A stretch of 64,000 bases of DNA from Psychrobacillus psychrodurans (lineage in GTDB: Bacteria > Bacillota > Bacilli > Bacillales_A > Planococcaceae): positions 372,001 through 436,000 of the forward strand of contig FOUN01000002.1 of NCBI GenBank assembly GCA_900114885.1, written 5' to 3'. This document shows positions 1 to 7,848 of this stretch, piece after piece; position 1 is the stretch's first letter, and each line of letters begins with the position of its first letter. The notes under the pieces were generated by a model. That model was given only the letters and a program-made list of their open reading frames with translations. It was not told the DNA's origin and ran no database searches. The translations under genes and the position numbers were made by a program.

Positions 1-174
1 GTTGAAAAAGAAGAAAGTATAAACCGTATAGTTTATAAACTTTCTGTTCATCCTGAAGATATGGGGAAAGTAATTGGCAAACAAGGGCGTGTCGCGAAAG
101 CAATTCGTACAATTGTTTACTCAGCAGCAGGCAGTCACCAAAAGAAAAAAACATATGTCGACATATTAGATTAA
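1..174 (+). CDS. khpA: KhpA, KH-domain RNA-binding protein (3' part only)
   Basis: Frame 1 is open from the window edge to a TAA at 172-174, giving the last 57 residues. They contain the KH-domain core GKVIGKQGRVAKAIRT (the GxxG-type loop is GKQG) and end YVDILD, as in KhpA/YlqC. KhpA is a small single-KH RNA-binding protein that pairs with KhpB in Firmicutes and affects small RNAs and cell division. It normally follows rpsP and precedes ylqD-rimM. The start lies outside the window. A terminator follows directly, so the rpsP-khpA transcript probably ends here. Confidence 0.9.
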   Translation, partial: VEKEESINRIVYKLSVHPEDMGKVIGKQGRVAKAIRTIVYSAAGSHQKKKTYVDILD

Positions 175-175
175 A

Positions 176-202
176 GGGAGAACAATTTGTTCTTCCTTTT
201 TT
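176..202 (+). terminator. Intrinsic terminator after khpA
   Basis: GGGAGAAC (176-183) pairs with GTTCTTCC (189-196) with one G-T pair, followed by six T residues (197-202). It starts two bases after the khpA stop codon. Confidence 0.8.
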
Positions 203-229
203 GATAGTTATGAAAACATTATACTCAGA

Positions 230-329
230 TGTCTAGCTCCAGTGCCTAGTCCACCTGAGTTGCTTCAGGATTTTACGTAAAGCTCGTCACAGAAGAACGT
301 TGTCAGGGCTGACCTAGGCGCCTGCGCAT
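230..329 (+). repeat. Dispersed Bacillaceae-type palindromic repeat (tgtctagctccag family)
   Basis: It begins TGTCTAGCTCCAGTGCCTAG and ends with CCTAGGCGCCTGCGCATT. The outer parts are partly complementary (GTGCCTAG against CCTAGGCGC), which predicts a long imperfect hairpin. From memory, close relatives of this ~100-bp unit are scattered through intergenic regions of many Bacillaceae and Planococcaceae. It is non-coding, and this is the only copy I see in the window. Confidence 0.6.
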
Positions 330-430
330 TTCTAAAAGATTAAGAAGGTATATAAAATTGTACCGTGTACACTGTGTTTTAAGGATGAAAGAATGAATAA
401 ATAATACTACTGATTTGCGTTACAAGTGGA

Positions 431-600
431 GAACAAAGGCCAAGTGCGCCACGTCTTGTGGCAAAGCCTTTGTGACCAACATCCTGTTGGCATCCGCGGG
501 CGAGGTCGAGCCTCCTCAGTCAGGCGCTACGATTCTTCCTAGCGGAGTCTCGACTTTCTCGCTTATTCCGCTGGAGTCGCCACATTTCACTACAATCAAT
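431..600 (-). repeat. GC-rich structured repeat, copy 1 (minus, with internal hairpin module)
   Basis: Read on the minus strand this starts ATTGATTG, continues TGGCGACTCCAGCGG and matches the plus-strand copies at 836, 10412 and 30427. The distal part carries an extra module with two perfect small hairpins: GCCAC (448-452) with GTGGC (458-462), and CCAACA (476-481) with TGTTGG (485-490). The sequence is strikingly GC-rich against its AT-rich surroundings. The open frame across it has no ribosome binding site and is not called as a gene. Confidence 0.75.
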
Positions 601-835
601 TAAGTGAATAGTACTGCACTATAAGATTTTGCATAGTCTATCGCTTGGATAATAAATTTAGTCAGGGTAATATAGGGATAAAATCGTCTGTTGAACTGAG
701 CTACTATTTTGTAAAGAAGAATGTAGAAAGTGGATCTTCTTTTTCCTAAGTCCCTTTTTTCTTTACTTGTTTTAAGATAAATCATGTGTACTTAGGTGAT
801 TTTATACTAGTTAGCCAAACATATTAAGTGGATTT

Positions 836-963
836 AATTGATTGGAGCGCAGAGCGGCGACTCCAGTGGGAAAAGCGCGAGATGAAGACCCTGGACTGAG
901 CGAAAGCGAAGGAAGCGGCTGAAGCCGTGCCCACGGAAAGCGTCCGCTCGGAGCGGAAATCAA
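836..963 (+). repeat. GC-rich structured repeat, copy 2 (plus)
   Basis: About 128 bp from AATTGATTGGAGCG to GCGGAAATC. It shares the blocks GGCGACTCC, AGCGCGAG, GAAGACCCTGGA, GAAGGAAGCGGCTGA, GCCGTGCCCACGGAAAGCG and GCGGAAATC with the copy at 10412. It is oriented opposite to copy 1, about 235 bp downstream of it. Confidence 0.8.
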
Positions 964-1039
964 TGACATATCTACATTTTTATTTTTAAAGGTCCGGGCG
1001 TCTTTTTTTACACGGTTTTCTTACTAGGAGGTAATCTTA

Positions 1040-1558
1040 ATGGAATGGTTTAATGTAGGTAAGATAGTAAATACACACGGTATTTGGGGAGAGGTTCGAG
1101 TAATCTCTACGACAGACTTTGCTGACGAACGCTATGAAGTTGGAAGCGAACTTGCGTTACATAAAGCAGATGGTTCTAAACCAATTATTGTTAAAGTAGC
1201 AAGTCATCGTCAACATAAGAATTTTGATTTATTAACTTTTGAAGGATACTCATTGTTGAAGGATGTAGAAGCATTTAGAAACGCAATTTTAAAGGTTTCT
1301 GAAAAATACCTTTCAGAGTTAGAAGAAAATGAGTTCTATTTTCACGAAATTATAGGTTGTACAGTAGAATCTACTGAAGGTGAAATTATTGGAACTATAA
1401 CAGAAATTATTCAAACTGGCGCCAACGATGTTTGGACTGTGAGACCCGAAAAAGGAAAAAAAGACCACTATATTCCTTATATTGAAGACGTAGTGAAATC
1501 AATTGATATTGAAAATAAAAAAATCAAAATAGAAGTATTGGATGGTCTGTTATCATGA
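1040..1558 (+). CDS. rimM: Ribosome maturation factor RimM
   Basis: A 172-residue protein of the usual RimM length. The N-terminal RimM beta-barrel is recognised by [16 protein letters not shown] (about residues 6-21). The C-terminal half is the PRC-barrel (from about residue 95, [15 protein letters not shown]). RimM binds S19 and the 3' domain of 16S rRNA and helps 30S head assembly in the cytoplasm. The ATG at 1040 follows a clear AGGAGGT, which decides the start. The stop overlaps the trmD start by 4 bases, so the two are translationally coupled. The promoter must lie in the repeat-filled gap upstream or upstream of that. Confidence 0.97.
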   Translation: MEWFNVGKIVNTHGIWGEVRVISTTDFADERYEVGSELALHKADGSKPIIVKVASHRQHKNFDLLTFEGYSLLKDVEAFRNAILKVSEKYLSELEENEFYFHEIIGCTVESTEGEIIGTITEIIQTGANDVWTVRPEKGKKDHYIPYIEDVVKSIDIENKKIKIEVLDGLLS

Positions 1559-2286
1559 TGAACATTCACATTCTTTCTCTTTTTCCAGAAATGTTTACTG
1601 GTGTATTTAATTCATCGATTTTGAAAAAGGCCCAAGAAAAGAATGAAGCAACGATAAATGTAGTAAATTTTAGGGATTACTCAGGTAACAAACATCATCA
1701 AGTGGACGACTATCCATATGGCGGTGGTGCAGGGATGGTGTTAAAGCCTGAACCTATTTTTAATGCCATAGAGGCTCTTCCGCCAAGTAAAGGACCGAGT
1801 AGACGCATTATCCTTTTGTGTCCTCAGGGAGAACGTTTTACGCAGAAAAAAGCGGAAGAACTAGCACGGGAAGAAGAGCTTGTTTTTATTTGTGGACACT
1901 ACGAAGGCTATGATGAACGAATTCGAGAGCACTTAGTGACAGACGAAATTTCTATTGGAGATTTTGTTTTAACAGGTGGCGAGCTTGCAGCCATGACGGT
2001 GGTGGATAGTGTTGTGAGATTATTGCCTAATGTCTTAGGTAATGCAGAATCGCATGAGAAAGATTCCTTTTCCACTGGTTTGCTAGAGCATCCCCATTAT
2101 ACTCGTCCAGTCGAATTCAGAGGTCATACAGTTCCAGATGTTTTAATGTCTGGAAACCATGCAGCAATTGAAAAGTGGCGCAAAGAAGAATCATTAAAAA
2201 GAACATTCATGCGCAGGCCAGATTTATTGGAGCGGATTGAACTAACCTCCGACGAGGAGAGTTTATTAAAAGAAATAAAAGGATAG
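1555..2286 (+). CDS. trmD: tRNA (guanine-N1)-methyltransferase TrmD
   Basis: A 243-residue SPOUT-class methyltransferase that makes m1G37 in tRNAs with G at position 36, preventing +1 frameshifting. Family motifs are present: [17 protein letters not shown] (51-67), [10 protein letters not shown] (114-123) and the trefoil-knot S-adenosylmethionine site [12 protein letters not shown] (132-143). Two consecutive ATG codons (1555 and 1558) are possible starts and cannot be separated; either overlaps or abuts the rimM stop. Gene order rimM-trmD-rplS is the standard Firmicute arrangement. Confidence 0.97.
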   Translation: MMNIHILSLFPEMFTGVFNSSILKKAQEKNEATINVVNFRDYSGNKHHQVDDYPYGGGAGMVLKPEPIFNAIEALPPSKGPSRRIILLCPQGERFTQKKAEELAREEELVFICGHYEGYDERIREHLVTDEISIGDFVLTGGELAAMTVVDSVVRLLPNVLGNAESHEKDSFSTGLLEHPHYTRPVEFRGHTVPDVLMSGNHAAIEKWRKEESLKRTFMRRPDLLERIELTSDEESLLKEIKG

Positions 2287-2303
2287 TAAATTTCTAATAA
2301 TTA

Positions 2304-2332
2304 TTGCATCCAATAATTAGTTGTGTTATATT
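2304..2332 (+). promoter_or_regulatory. Sigma-A promoter for rplS
   Basis: TTGCAT (2304-2309), a 17-base spacer and TATATT (2327-2332), with TG one base upstream of the -10 (2324-2325) forming an extended -10. Transcription would start near 2339 and give rplS a leader of about 80 bases, independent of rimM-trmD. Confidence 0.65.
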
Positions 2333-2338
2333 TTACTA

Positions 2339-2412
2339 TGTGCTTTTATGAAAAGTACTGATTTTGGGTGTTCCGCTGCAACAGCAACTGTGTGTAAGAG
2401 CATTCTACAGAA
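2339..2412 (+). ncRNA. Candidate L19 (rplS) leader
   Basis: The segment between the promoter and the rplS Shine-Dalgarno contains GTGTTCCGCTGCAACAGCA, resembling the short L19 leader motif known upstream of rplS in Bacilli (Rfam L19_leader). In that family, L19 is thought to bind its own leader and reduce expression. The assignment is by position and remembered motif. A covariance-model scan would decide it. Confidence 0.45.
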
Positions 2413-2421
2413 GGAGAGAAA

Positions 2422-2769
2422 ATGATGCAAAACATTATTTCAGAAATCACTAAAGAACAATTACGTTCAGACCTTCCAACATTCCGTCCTGGGGACACAG
2501 TTCGTGTTCACGTTAAGGTTGTTGAGGGAACTCGCGAACGTATCCAAATGTACGAAGGTGTTGTAATTAAACGTCGTGGTGGCGGAATTAGCGAAACTTT
2601 TACAGTTCGTAAAATTTCATCCGGTGTTGGTGTTGAACGTACATTCCCTGTACACACACCAAAAATTGCAAACTTAGAAGTTATCCGTCGTGGTAAAGTT
2701 CGTCGTGCTAAATTGTACTACTTACGTGACCTACGTGGTAAAGCAGCTCGTATTAAAGAGCGTCGTTAA
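2422..2769 (+). CDS. rplS: 50S ribosomal protein L19
   Basis: 115 residues, almost identical in pattern to Bacillus L19: [25 protein letters not shown]-type core [20 protein letters not shown], and basic C-terminus [13 protein letters not shown]19 lies at the 30S-50S interface. AAGGAG at 2411-2416 precedes two consecutive ATGs. The second (2425) gives MQN-, matching the usual N-terminus and a better 8-base spacing, so the true protein may be one residue shorter. It has its own promoter and a strong terminator. Confidence 0.98.
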   Translation: MMQNIISEITKEQLRSDLPTFRPGDTVRVHVKVVEGTRERIQMYEGVVIKRRGGGISETFTVRKISSGVGVERTFPVHTPKIANLEVIRRGKVRRAKLYYLRDLRGKAARIKERR

Positions 2770-2780
2770 TAGCAAAAGTA

Positions 2781-2826
2781 AATGTTGTAGTAAAGGTGTT
2801 TACACTTTTGCTACAACATTTTTTAT
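2781..2826 (+). terminator. Intrinsic terminator after rplS
   Basis: A long stem: AATGTTGTAG (2781-2790) pairs with CTACAACATT (2811-2820), and the inner AAAGGTG pairs with CACTTT, followed by a T-rich tail from 2821. Confidence 0.9.
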
Positions 2827-2992
2827 TATAATTATGTCCGAGTTAAAGAAATATTTAATATGATTTGTTCACAAATATTTTAGAATAGTGGCATTTATAT
2901 CAGATGATCATAATAGATTCATTAAAAGGCTATTTTCTATTTAGTTCATATAAACAAATCACGTAAACAACAAGAAAAGTGGACAATTGTTT

Positions 2993-3021
2993 TTGCTTGA
3001 AAAGAGATTTCCTTGTACAAT
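2993..3021 (+). promoter_or_regulatory. Candidate sigma-A promoter for the signal peptidase gene
   Basis: TTGCTT (2993-2998), 17-base spacer, TACAAT (3016-3021), about 30 bases before the start codon and downstream of the rplS terminator. Confidence 0.55.
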
Positions 3022-3049
3022 AAAGACAATAACCAAAGGGGGCAAGTTG

Positions 3050-3610
3050 ATGGAACAAGTAAAAAAAGAAAAGAATGAATTATGGGAGTGGTCAAAAGCT
3101 CTATTAATTGCTTTTGGACTAGCAGCAATAATTCGCTTCTTTTTATTTACACCTATCGTAGTAGACGGAGAATCAATGATGCCTACTTTAAAAAATGGGG
3201 ATCGTATGGTTGTCAACAAAATCGGCTATATGGTTGGTGAACCTGATCGTTATGACATAGTAGTATTTCATGCCCCAGAGCAAAAAAATTATATAAAACG
3301 TGTAATTGGGCTTCCTGGTGATCATGTAGAGTATAAAAATGATCAGTTGTATGTAAATGGAGAAGCTATGGAAGAACCATATTTAGATCAATACAAAAGT
3401 GAAATAACAGAAGGTACTCTTACAGATGATTTTACTTTAGAAGAGATTACTCAGGAGACAGAAATCCCTGAAGGTTATATTTTTGTAATGGGAGATAATC
3501 GAAGATATAGTAAAGATAGTCGACATATTGGCTTAGTTAAAATTGATGAAGTTATTGGAAATACAAATATTGTTTTTTGGCCACTCAATGAAATTGGTTT
3601 GATAAAGTAA
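3050..3610 (+). CDS. lepB: Type I signal peptidase (SipS/LepB family)
   Basis: A 186-residue membrane-anchored serine protease that removes signal peptides from secreted proteins. One N-terminal membrane segment (about residues 17-34) precedes the catalytic block DGESMMPTL with Ser42. The general base is Lys83 in [11 protein letters not shown], and the downstream family block [14 protein letters not shown] is intact. The open frame extends upstream to a TTG near 2987, but the ATG at 3050 follows AAAGGGGGC with good spacing and matches the family N-terminus. A signal peptidase between rplS and rbgA is common in Bacillales although absent at this spot in B. subtilis. Confidence 0.95.
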   Translation: MEQVKKEKNELWEWSKALLIAFGLAAIIRFFLFTPIVVDGESMMPTLKNGDRMVVNKIGYMVGEPDRYDIVVFHAPEQKNYIKRVIGLPGDHVEYKNDQLYVNGEAMEEPYLDQYKSEITEGTLTDDFTLEEITQETEIPEGYIFVMGDNRRYSKDSRHIGLVKIDEVIGNTNIVFWPLNEIGLIK

Positions 3611-3624
3611 AAAGGAAGTGCACT

Positions 3625-4476
3625 ATGACAATTCAATGGTTTCCTGGTCATATGGCCAAAGCAAGAAGAGAAGTAACCGAGAACTTAAAATTAGTGGATA
3701 TCGTATTTGAATTAATAGATGCACGTTTACCGCTATCATCTAGAAATCCTATGATAGATGAAGTTATACATCAGAAAACGAGACTACTTATATTAAATAA
3801 AATGGATATGGCTGATGAAACACAAACTAAAAAGTGGATTGCTTATTTTGAGGAAAAAGGTCACCCTGCGGTGGCGATTAACTCTTTAGAAGGTAAAGGG
3901 CTACAAACTGTATTCAAGGCGGCAAAAGAGCTATTAAAGCCTAAATGGGACCGTATGAAGGACAGGGGTATAAAGCCAAGAGCAATCCGTGCAATGATTG
4001 TTGGTATACCAAATGTGGGTAAATCAACATTGATTAACCGATTTGCCAAGAAAAATATTGCGAGAACCGGTAATACACCAGGTGTAACGAAAAAGCAGCA
4101 ATGGATCAAAGTTGAAAGAGAAATTGAATTGCTAGATACTCCAGGTATCTTATGGCCGAAGTTCGAGGATCAACAAGTGGGCTATAAGCTTGCCCTTACT
4201 GGTGCTATTAAAGATGCAGTGATTAATATGGAAGATTTGGCAGTCTATGGCTTAAACTTCTTGCAGAATCACTATCCAAAACGGATGGAAGAACGGTATC
4301 AAATAAAAGAGATGAGCGAAGATTTAGTAGAAACATTTGACAAAATTGGGAAGTTAAGAAGATGTTATACTAACGGTACAGAAATAGATTACGATCAAGT
4401 ATCGGAACTGATTGTTCGGGACGTTCGAAACCTACATCTAGGAAGATTAACATTCGATTTTGTAGAGGAATATTAA
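3625..4476 (+). CDS. rbgA: Ribosome biogenesis GTPase RbgA (YlqF)
   Basis: A 283-residue circularly permuted GTPase required for late 50S assembly. The G motifs appear in permuted order: G4 NKMD (58-61), then G1 GIPNVGKST (127-135), then G3 DTPG (171-174). The N-terminus [14 protein letters not shown] is diagnostic for YlqF/RbgA. A C-terminal helical RNA-binding part follows. AAAGGAAGTG precedes the ATG, 14 bases after the signal peptidase stop, so the two are probably co-transcribed. Confidence 0.97.
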   Translation: MTIQWFPGHMAKARREVTENLKLVDIVFELIDARLPLSSRNPMIDEVIHQKTRLLILNKMDMADETQTKKWIAYFEEKGHPAVAINSLEGKGLQTVFKAAKELLKPKWDRMKDRGIKPRAIRAMIVGIPNVGKSTLINRFAKKNIARTGNTPGVTKKQQWIKVEREIELLDTPGILWPKFEDQQVGYKLALTGAIKDAVINMEDLAVYGLNFLQNHYPKRMEERYQIKEMSEDLVETFDKIGKLRRCYTNGTEIDYDQVSELIVRDVRNLHLGRLTFDFVEEY

Positions 4477-4487
4477 ACTGACATACT

Positions 4488-4520
4488 ACCCTTTTTGCCA
4501 CTGGTAAAAAGGGTTTTCTC
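4488..4520 (+). terminator. Intrinsic terminator after rbgA
   Basis: ACCCTTTTT pairs with AAAAAGGGT around a short loop containing GCCACTGG, and TTTCTCTTTT follows. Confidence 0.8.
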
Positions 4521-4563
4521 TTTTCAAAAGAGTGTCCTATGAGTACATAATGGAACGTGCGAT

Positions 4564-4672
4564 GTTGATTTCTGCTCCAGGGATGTGGCATGCTTTAACT
4601 TTTGCCCCTCTCAAAAGGTTCTTTAGGGCTTTCAGCTCGTGAAACTGACGCTTCCCTTCCGCTCCAATCAAC
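4564..4672 (-). repeat. GC-rich structured repeat, copy 3 (minus, degenerate)
   Basis: Read on the minus strand it begins GTTGATTGGAGCGGAAGG and ends CTGGAGCAGAAATCAAC, the consensus ends of the family with terminal inverted GTTGATT. Part of the interior (CACGAGCTGAAAGCCC) still matches, but the middle has decayed. It occupies most of the 316-bp gap between rbgA and rnhB. The rest of that gap is the rbgA terminator and an AT-rich stretch before rnhB. Confidence 0.7.
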
Positions 4673-4792
4673 GATATCGACTTTTAAAGAACCAATAAAT
4701 ATTGTAATAAAAGTATACTTTCGTTTTTAATTGAAACAAACAATTATGAAATTGACTCAAATGCCGATACATAGATTAGATATAGAAAGAAT

Positions 4793-5572
4793 GTGAATAA
4801 ATTGTTAAGTCTAAAAGAGATCAAAAATAAATTGGAACAATCAACGGGCTCGGAAGATTGGATAACTGAGTTAGAACAGGATGAACGAATTGGTGCTAGA
4901 AAACTATGGACGAGCTGGAAAAGAAAACAACAGCTTCTACAATTAGAACGTCAATCGCATGAACAAAAAGTTGTCTTCGATAGAAGCTATTGTTCTCTGG
5001 AAAATGAATTAGTAGCAGGGGTAGATGAAGCAGGTAGGGGCCCTTTAGCCGGTCCAGTAGTAACAGCAGCAGTAATTCTTCAAAATGTGACAGAAGAATT
5101 AATTGGTCTAGACGATTCTAAACAATTATCCAGAAATAAACGACAAGAACTAGCTATAGCGATTAAACGAAATGCAGTTGCATACAGTATCCACTTCCAA
5201 TCGGTAGAAAAAATAGATCAACTTAATATTTATGAAGCAACGAAACAATCCATGACAGAAGCTGTATTAAGTTTAAAAACTAGACCAAATGTCGTATTAG
5301 TAGATGCAATGAATTTGCCGATTGATATTAAAGTCCATTCAATCATAAAAGGTGATGCACAAAGCTTAGCAATTGCGGCAGCATCCATATTAGCAAAAAC
5401 AGCACGGGACGAATACATGGATCAATTGCACGAGCAATTTCCAATGTATTTGTTTAATAAACATGCAGGCTACGGTACAAAGCTACATGTTGAAATGATA
5501 GAGAAATTCGGTCCAACTGAGCATCATCGAAAAACATTCGAACCGATCAAATCCATATTAAGAATGAGGTGA
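4793..5572 (+). CDS. rnhB: Ribonuclease HII
   Basis: A 259-residue type 2 RNase H that cuts RNA in RNA-DNA hybrids and removes misincorporated ribonucleotides. The GRG motif VDEAGRGPLAGPVV carries Asp78 and Glu79; further metal ligands are Asp171 (VDAMNL) and Asp205 (TARDEY). Length and N-terminal extension match B. subtilis RnhB. The start is a GTG at 4793 with only a weak AGAAAG upstream, because the nearer ATG at 4791 is out of frame. TTGACT at 4752 with a poor -10 near 4776 could be a promoter. The stop precedes the next gene by 4 bases. Confidence 0.95.
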   Translation: MNKLLSLKEIKNKLEQSTGSEDWITELEQDERIGARKLWTSWKRKQQLLQLERQSHEQKVVFDRSYCSLENELVAGVDEAGRGPLAGPVVTAAVILQNVTEELIGLDDSKQLSRNKRQELAIAIKRNAVAYSIHFQSVEKIDQLNIYEATKQSMTEAVLSLKTRPNVVLVDAMNLPIDIKVHSIIKGDAQSLAIAAASILAKTARDEYMDQLHEQFPMYLFNKHAGYGTKLHVEMIEKFGPTEHHRKTFEPIKSILRMR

Positions 5573-5576
5573 TAAA

Positions 5577-7436
5577 GTGACTTCGACATCTTTTTCAACT
5601 ATTCAATCCCAATTAACTTCTGGGGTTACTTCTCAGTCACAAACTCCTATGAAGGAAGGTCAAGTGATTCACGGTACGATAAAAAAACTGTATCCAAATC
5701 AAACTGCAGAAGTCCAAATAGGAAATCAAAAAGTAATAGCTAAATTAGAGACTCCATTAAAAGCTGGAGATTCTCATTTTTTCCAAGTAGAAAAATCCAC
5801 TCCTGAATTACAGCTGAAAGTAGTTACAGGACCTCTCACGCAAGGAAATACATTGGTGCAACAAGGGCAACAATTATTACAAGCGATGAACTTACCAAAA
5901 ACAACTGAAATGCAAGCAGCGATACAGTTTTTTTTAAAACAACAATTACCCGTTTCTAAAGAAACATTAATGCAAGTAGAACAGTTATTAAAACAACTTC
6001 CAAAAGATATGACGATGAAAGCGGCGCTCGAAACAATTCAGAAGATAATTGATATGAAGTTACCTTTAACGAATTCAATGTTTCAAACAGTGTTGAGTGG
6101 TAAATCTACCGATGGATTGCATAATATCCTACAAAATTTGCAGTTTCAATTACAACAAGATCAAACGGTAGAGCCAGCTTTGAAAAATAATCTGCTTCAA
6201 AATCTACAGAAAATAGCAGAACCATTTAATGGACCAGTGGCTGGAGCGATACTTGGTAAGCAAATAGAAACCCTTCAAAACCAGCAGCAACCGATATCCT
6301 CACGATTGCCAATGCTACAAACATTAAAGGACTACAGCGTTCTGCCAGCTACTGCAAGTCTTGCGAATCCCACACCATTAACTAACCAGCAGTCAATTGT
6401 GAACTCTGCTGGAGACCAATTGTTAAAGCTTGGTCAGGCTGTCCCAGCAGAAAAAAGAACAGCGTTAGAACAATTTCGTAATTGGGTAATTCAGCAACCT
6501 ACTTTAACGGCAAACCAAAAAAGTGAAGTGATAGCTTTACTGAAAAGTGATAATCAGCCTAACCAGCTTCAAGTAATAAACAATGCCCTGACGAAAGTAT
6601 TTGCTGAGCAAAGTCAGCAAGCAATTTTTACAAAGGATATGAATGGATTAACCCCCAAGGATCATTTAGTGTCATTGCTTGGTAAGGGGGGTTCTGTAGA
6701 ATCGATTGCTCAGACTCTACAGCAAATAACGGATATTAGTAAAAATTCTACGAGTAGTATTGTATTAACTCAAACACTAGTGCAATCAGAACAGCAAGTT
6801 ATGCAACAATTAGATGGAAAAGCATTTGAACATGCAATGAAAGAAGTATTGAAATCACTAGGATTTGGTTATGAAGCGAAACTTGGGGCTAATAGTGACG
6901 AAATCAGGCAATTAGCTACCCAACTAAAGCCACAGATTGTGGAGTTACTGCAAAACCAGACTATTTCTTCAGCGGTCAGAGAAAGCGCAGAAGTGGTACT
7001 TGGACGCATGAATGGATTACAAATACTATCCAATGAAAATGGACCGCAACATCAGCTATTAATGCAAGTTCCATTAGAGTTTTTAGGTAAAAAAATGGAT
7101 GCTACACTTGAATGGAATGGTCGGATGAAAGAGGATGGTAAAATTGATTCTGAGTTTGCTAGGATAATGTTTTATTTGCAGTTAGATACTTTAGAAGAAA
7201 CCGTGGTAGATATGCAGGTGCAAAATAGAGTAGTATCAATTACTTTATATAACAATGATACGCAGTTGGTTTCCTTCGCTGATAAATTTAAGGAAACATT
7301 AAAGGCAGGATTATCCTCAGTCGGCTATCAACTATCAGGAGTATTCGTAAAAACTTTTGAGGAACAAAAAATGACATCTGTTTTGAAGTCAAAACCAAAG
7401 ACTTTTGACATGCAAGGAGTAGACATTCGTATATGA
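5577..7436 (+). CDS. ylqG: YlqG-like protein with FliK-type C-terminal domain
   Basis: 619 residues, glutamine-rich and low in complexity over the first ~480. The C-terminus (about 500-600) resembles the hook-length control domain of FliK: hydrophobic QVPLEFLGKKMDATLEW, then KFKETLKAGLSSVGYQLSGV. It occupies the ylqG position between rnhB and ylqH. Function is not established. The FliK-like domain next to a FlhB-tail-like protein suggests a relict or dedicated substrate-specificity pair. The GTG start at 5577 follows GAGGTGAT at 5566-5573. The stop overlaps ylqH by 4 bases. Confidence 0.75.
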   Translation: MTSTSFSTIQSQLTSGVTSQSQTPMKEGQVIHGTIKKLYPNQTAEVQIGNQKVIAKLETPLKAGDSHFFQVEKSTPELQLKVVTGPLTQGNTLVQQGQQLLQAMNLPKTTEMQAAIQFFLKQQLPVSKETLMQVEQLLKQLPKDMTMKAALETIQKIIDMKLPLTNSMFQTVLSGKSTDGLHNILQNLQFQLQQDQTVEPALKNNLLQNLQKIAEPFNGPVAGAILGKQIETLQNQQQPISSRLPMLQTLKDYSVLPATASLANPTPLTNQQSIVNSAGDQLLKLGQAVPAEKRTALEQFRNWVIQQPTLTANQKSEVIALLKSDNQPNQLQVINNALTKVFAEQSQQAIFTKDMNGLTPKDHLVSLLGKGGSVESIAQTLQQITDISKNSTSSIVLTQTLVQSEQQVMQQLDGKAFEHAMKEVLKSLGFGYEAKLGANSDEIRQLATQLKPQIVELLQNQTISSAVRESAEVVLGRMNGLQILSNENGPQHQLLMQVPLEFLGKKMDATLEWNGRMKEDGKIDSEFARIMFYLQLDTLEETVVDMQVQNRVVSITLYNNDTQLVSFADKFKETLKAGLSSVGYQLSGVFVKTFEEQKMTSVLKSKPKTFDMQGVDIRI

Positions 7437-7732
7437 AAGATGAAAAATATACTCGAAAAGAAGCAGTTGCCATAACGTATAATCCAGGTTTTAGTGATGC
7501 CCCAAAGATAGTTGCCAAAGGAAAAGGTAAAATAGCAGAAAATATATTGGCAAAAGCAGAAGAATTTAATGTACCGGTTCAGGAAGATGCAAGTTTAGTT
7601 GAACTTCTCGGACAATTAGATATCAATCAATCGATTCCAGAAGAGTTATATCAAGCGGTTGCAGAGGTATTTGCTTATATTTATAAAATTGATAAAGAAA
7701 AAGAAGCCAGGGTTAAATCTTTCGACACGTAG
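7433..7732 (+). CDS. ylqH: YlqH, stand-alone FlhB C-terminal-like protein
   Basis: 99 residues aligning with the cytoplasmic C-terminal domain of FlhB/YscU: AITYNPGFSDAPKIVAKGKG (about 13-32) and IPEELYQAVAEVFAYIYKIDK near the end. True FlhB in this window (flhB) carries the self-cleaving NPTH. Here the same place reads NPGF (17-20), so autocleavage is not expected. There is no membrane part. It overlaps the FliK-like gene upstream, suggesting linked function in export-substrate selection, but this is inference. Stand-alone FlhB tails of this kind are widespread in Firmicutes. Confidence 0.85.
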   Translation: MKDEKYTRKEAVAITYNPGFSDAPKIVAKGKGKIAENILAKAEEFNVPVQEDASLVELLGQLDINQSIPEELYQAVAEVFAYIYKIDKEKEARVKSFDT

Positions 7733-7848
7733 TCTGAATATTAGTTGTTTTAGCTAAATATCATACTTTTGTGGACAAGATGTGACACTTTTAATACAAT
7801 TAGAAAGGTAGTAAATTACTTGACATAAGTTTGATTGGAGGATGTAAG

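Larger units (their letters stand above)
175..1039. other. Repeat-filled 865-bp gap between khpA and rimM
   Basis: In B. subtilis the small gene ylqD sits here. No ylqD-like frame is visible. The gap holds a terminator (176-202), one dispersed repeat (230-329), an inverted pair of GC-rich structured repeats (431-600 on minus, 836-963 on plus) and an AT-rich core between them. The short open frames in the gap are translations of the repeats and lack a Shine-Dalgarno sequence. I could not find a convincing promoter for rimM, although one would be needed because the upstream transcript is terminated. Confidence 0.7.

Noticed and set aside
415-603. 62-residue open frame in the khpA-rimM gap
   Set aside because: It translates the minus-strand repeat copy 1, has no ribosome binding site, and similar peptides arise from other copies only because the DNA is repeated.
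3050-3610. Signal peptidase gene as a horizontally acquired insert relative to B. subtilis
   Set aside because: Base composition and codon use match the neighbours, and the same placement is common in other Bacillales.
7820-7825. TTGACA just before sucC as a -35 box
   Set aside because: A -10 at normal spacing would fall within the sucC ribosome binding site, so it cannot drive sucC.
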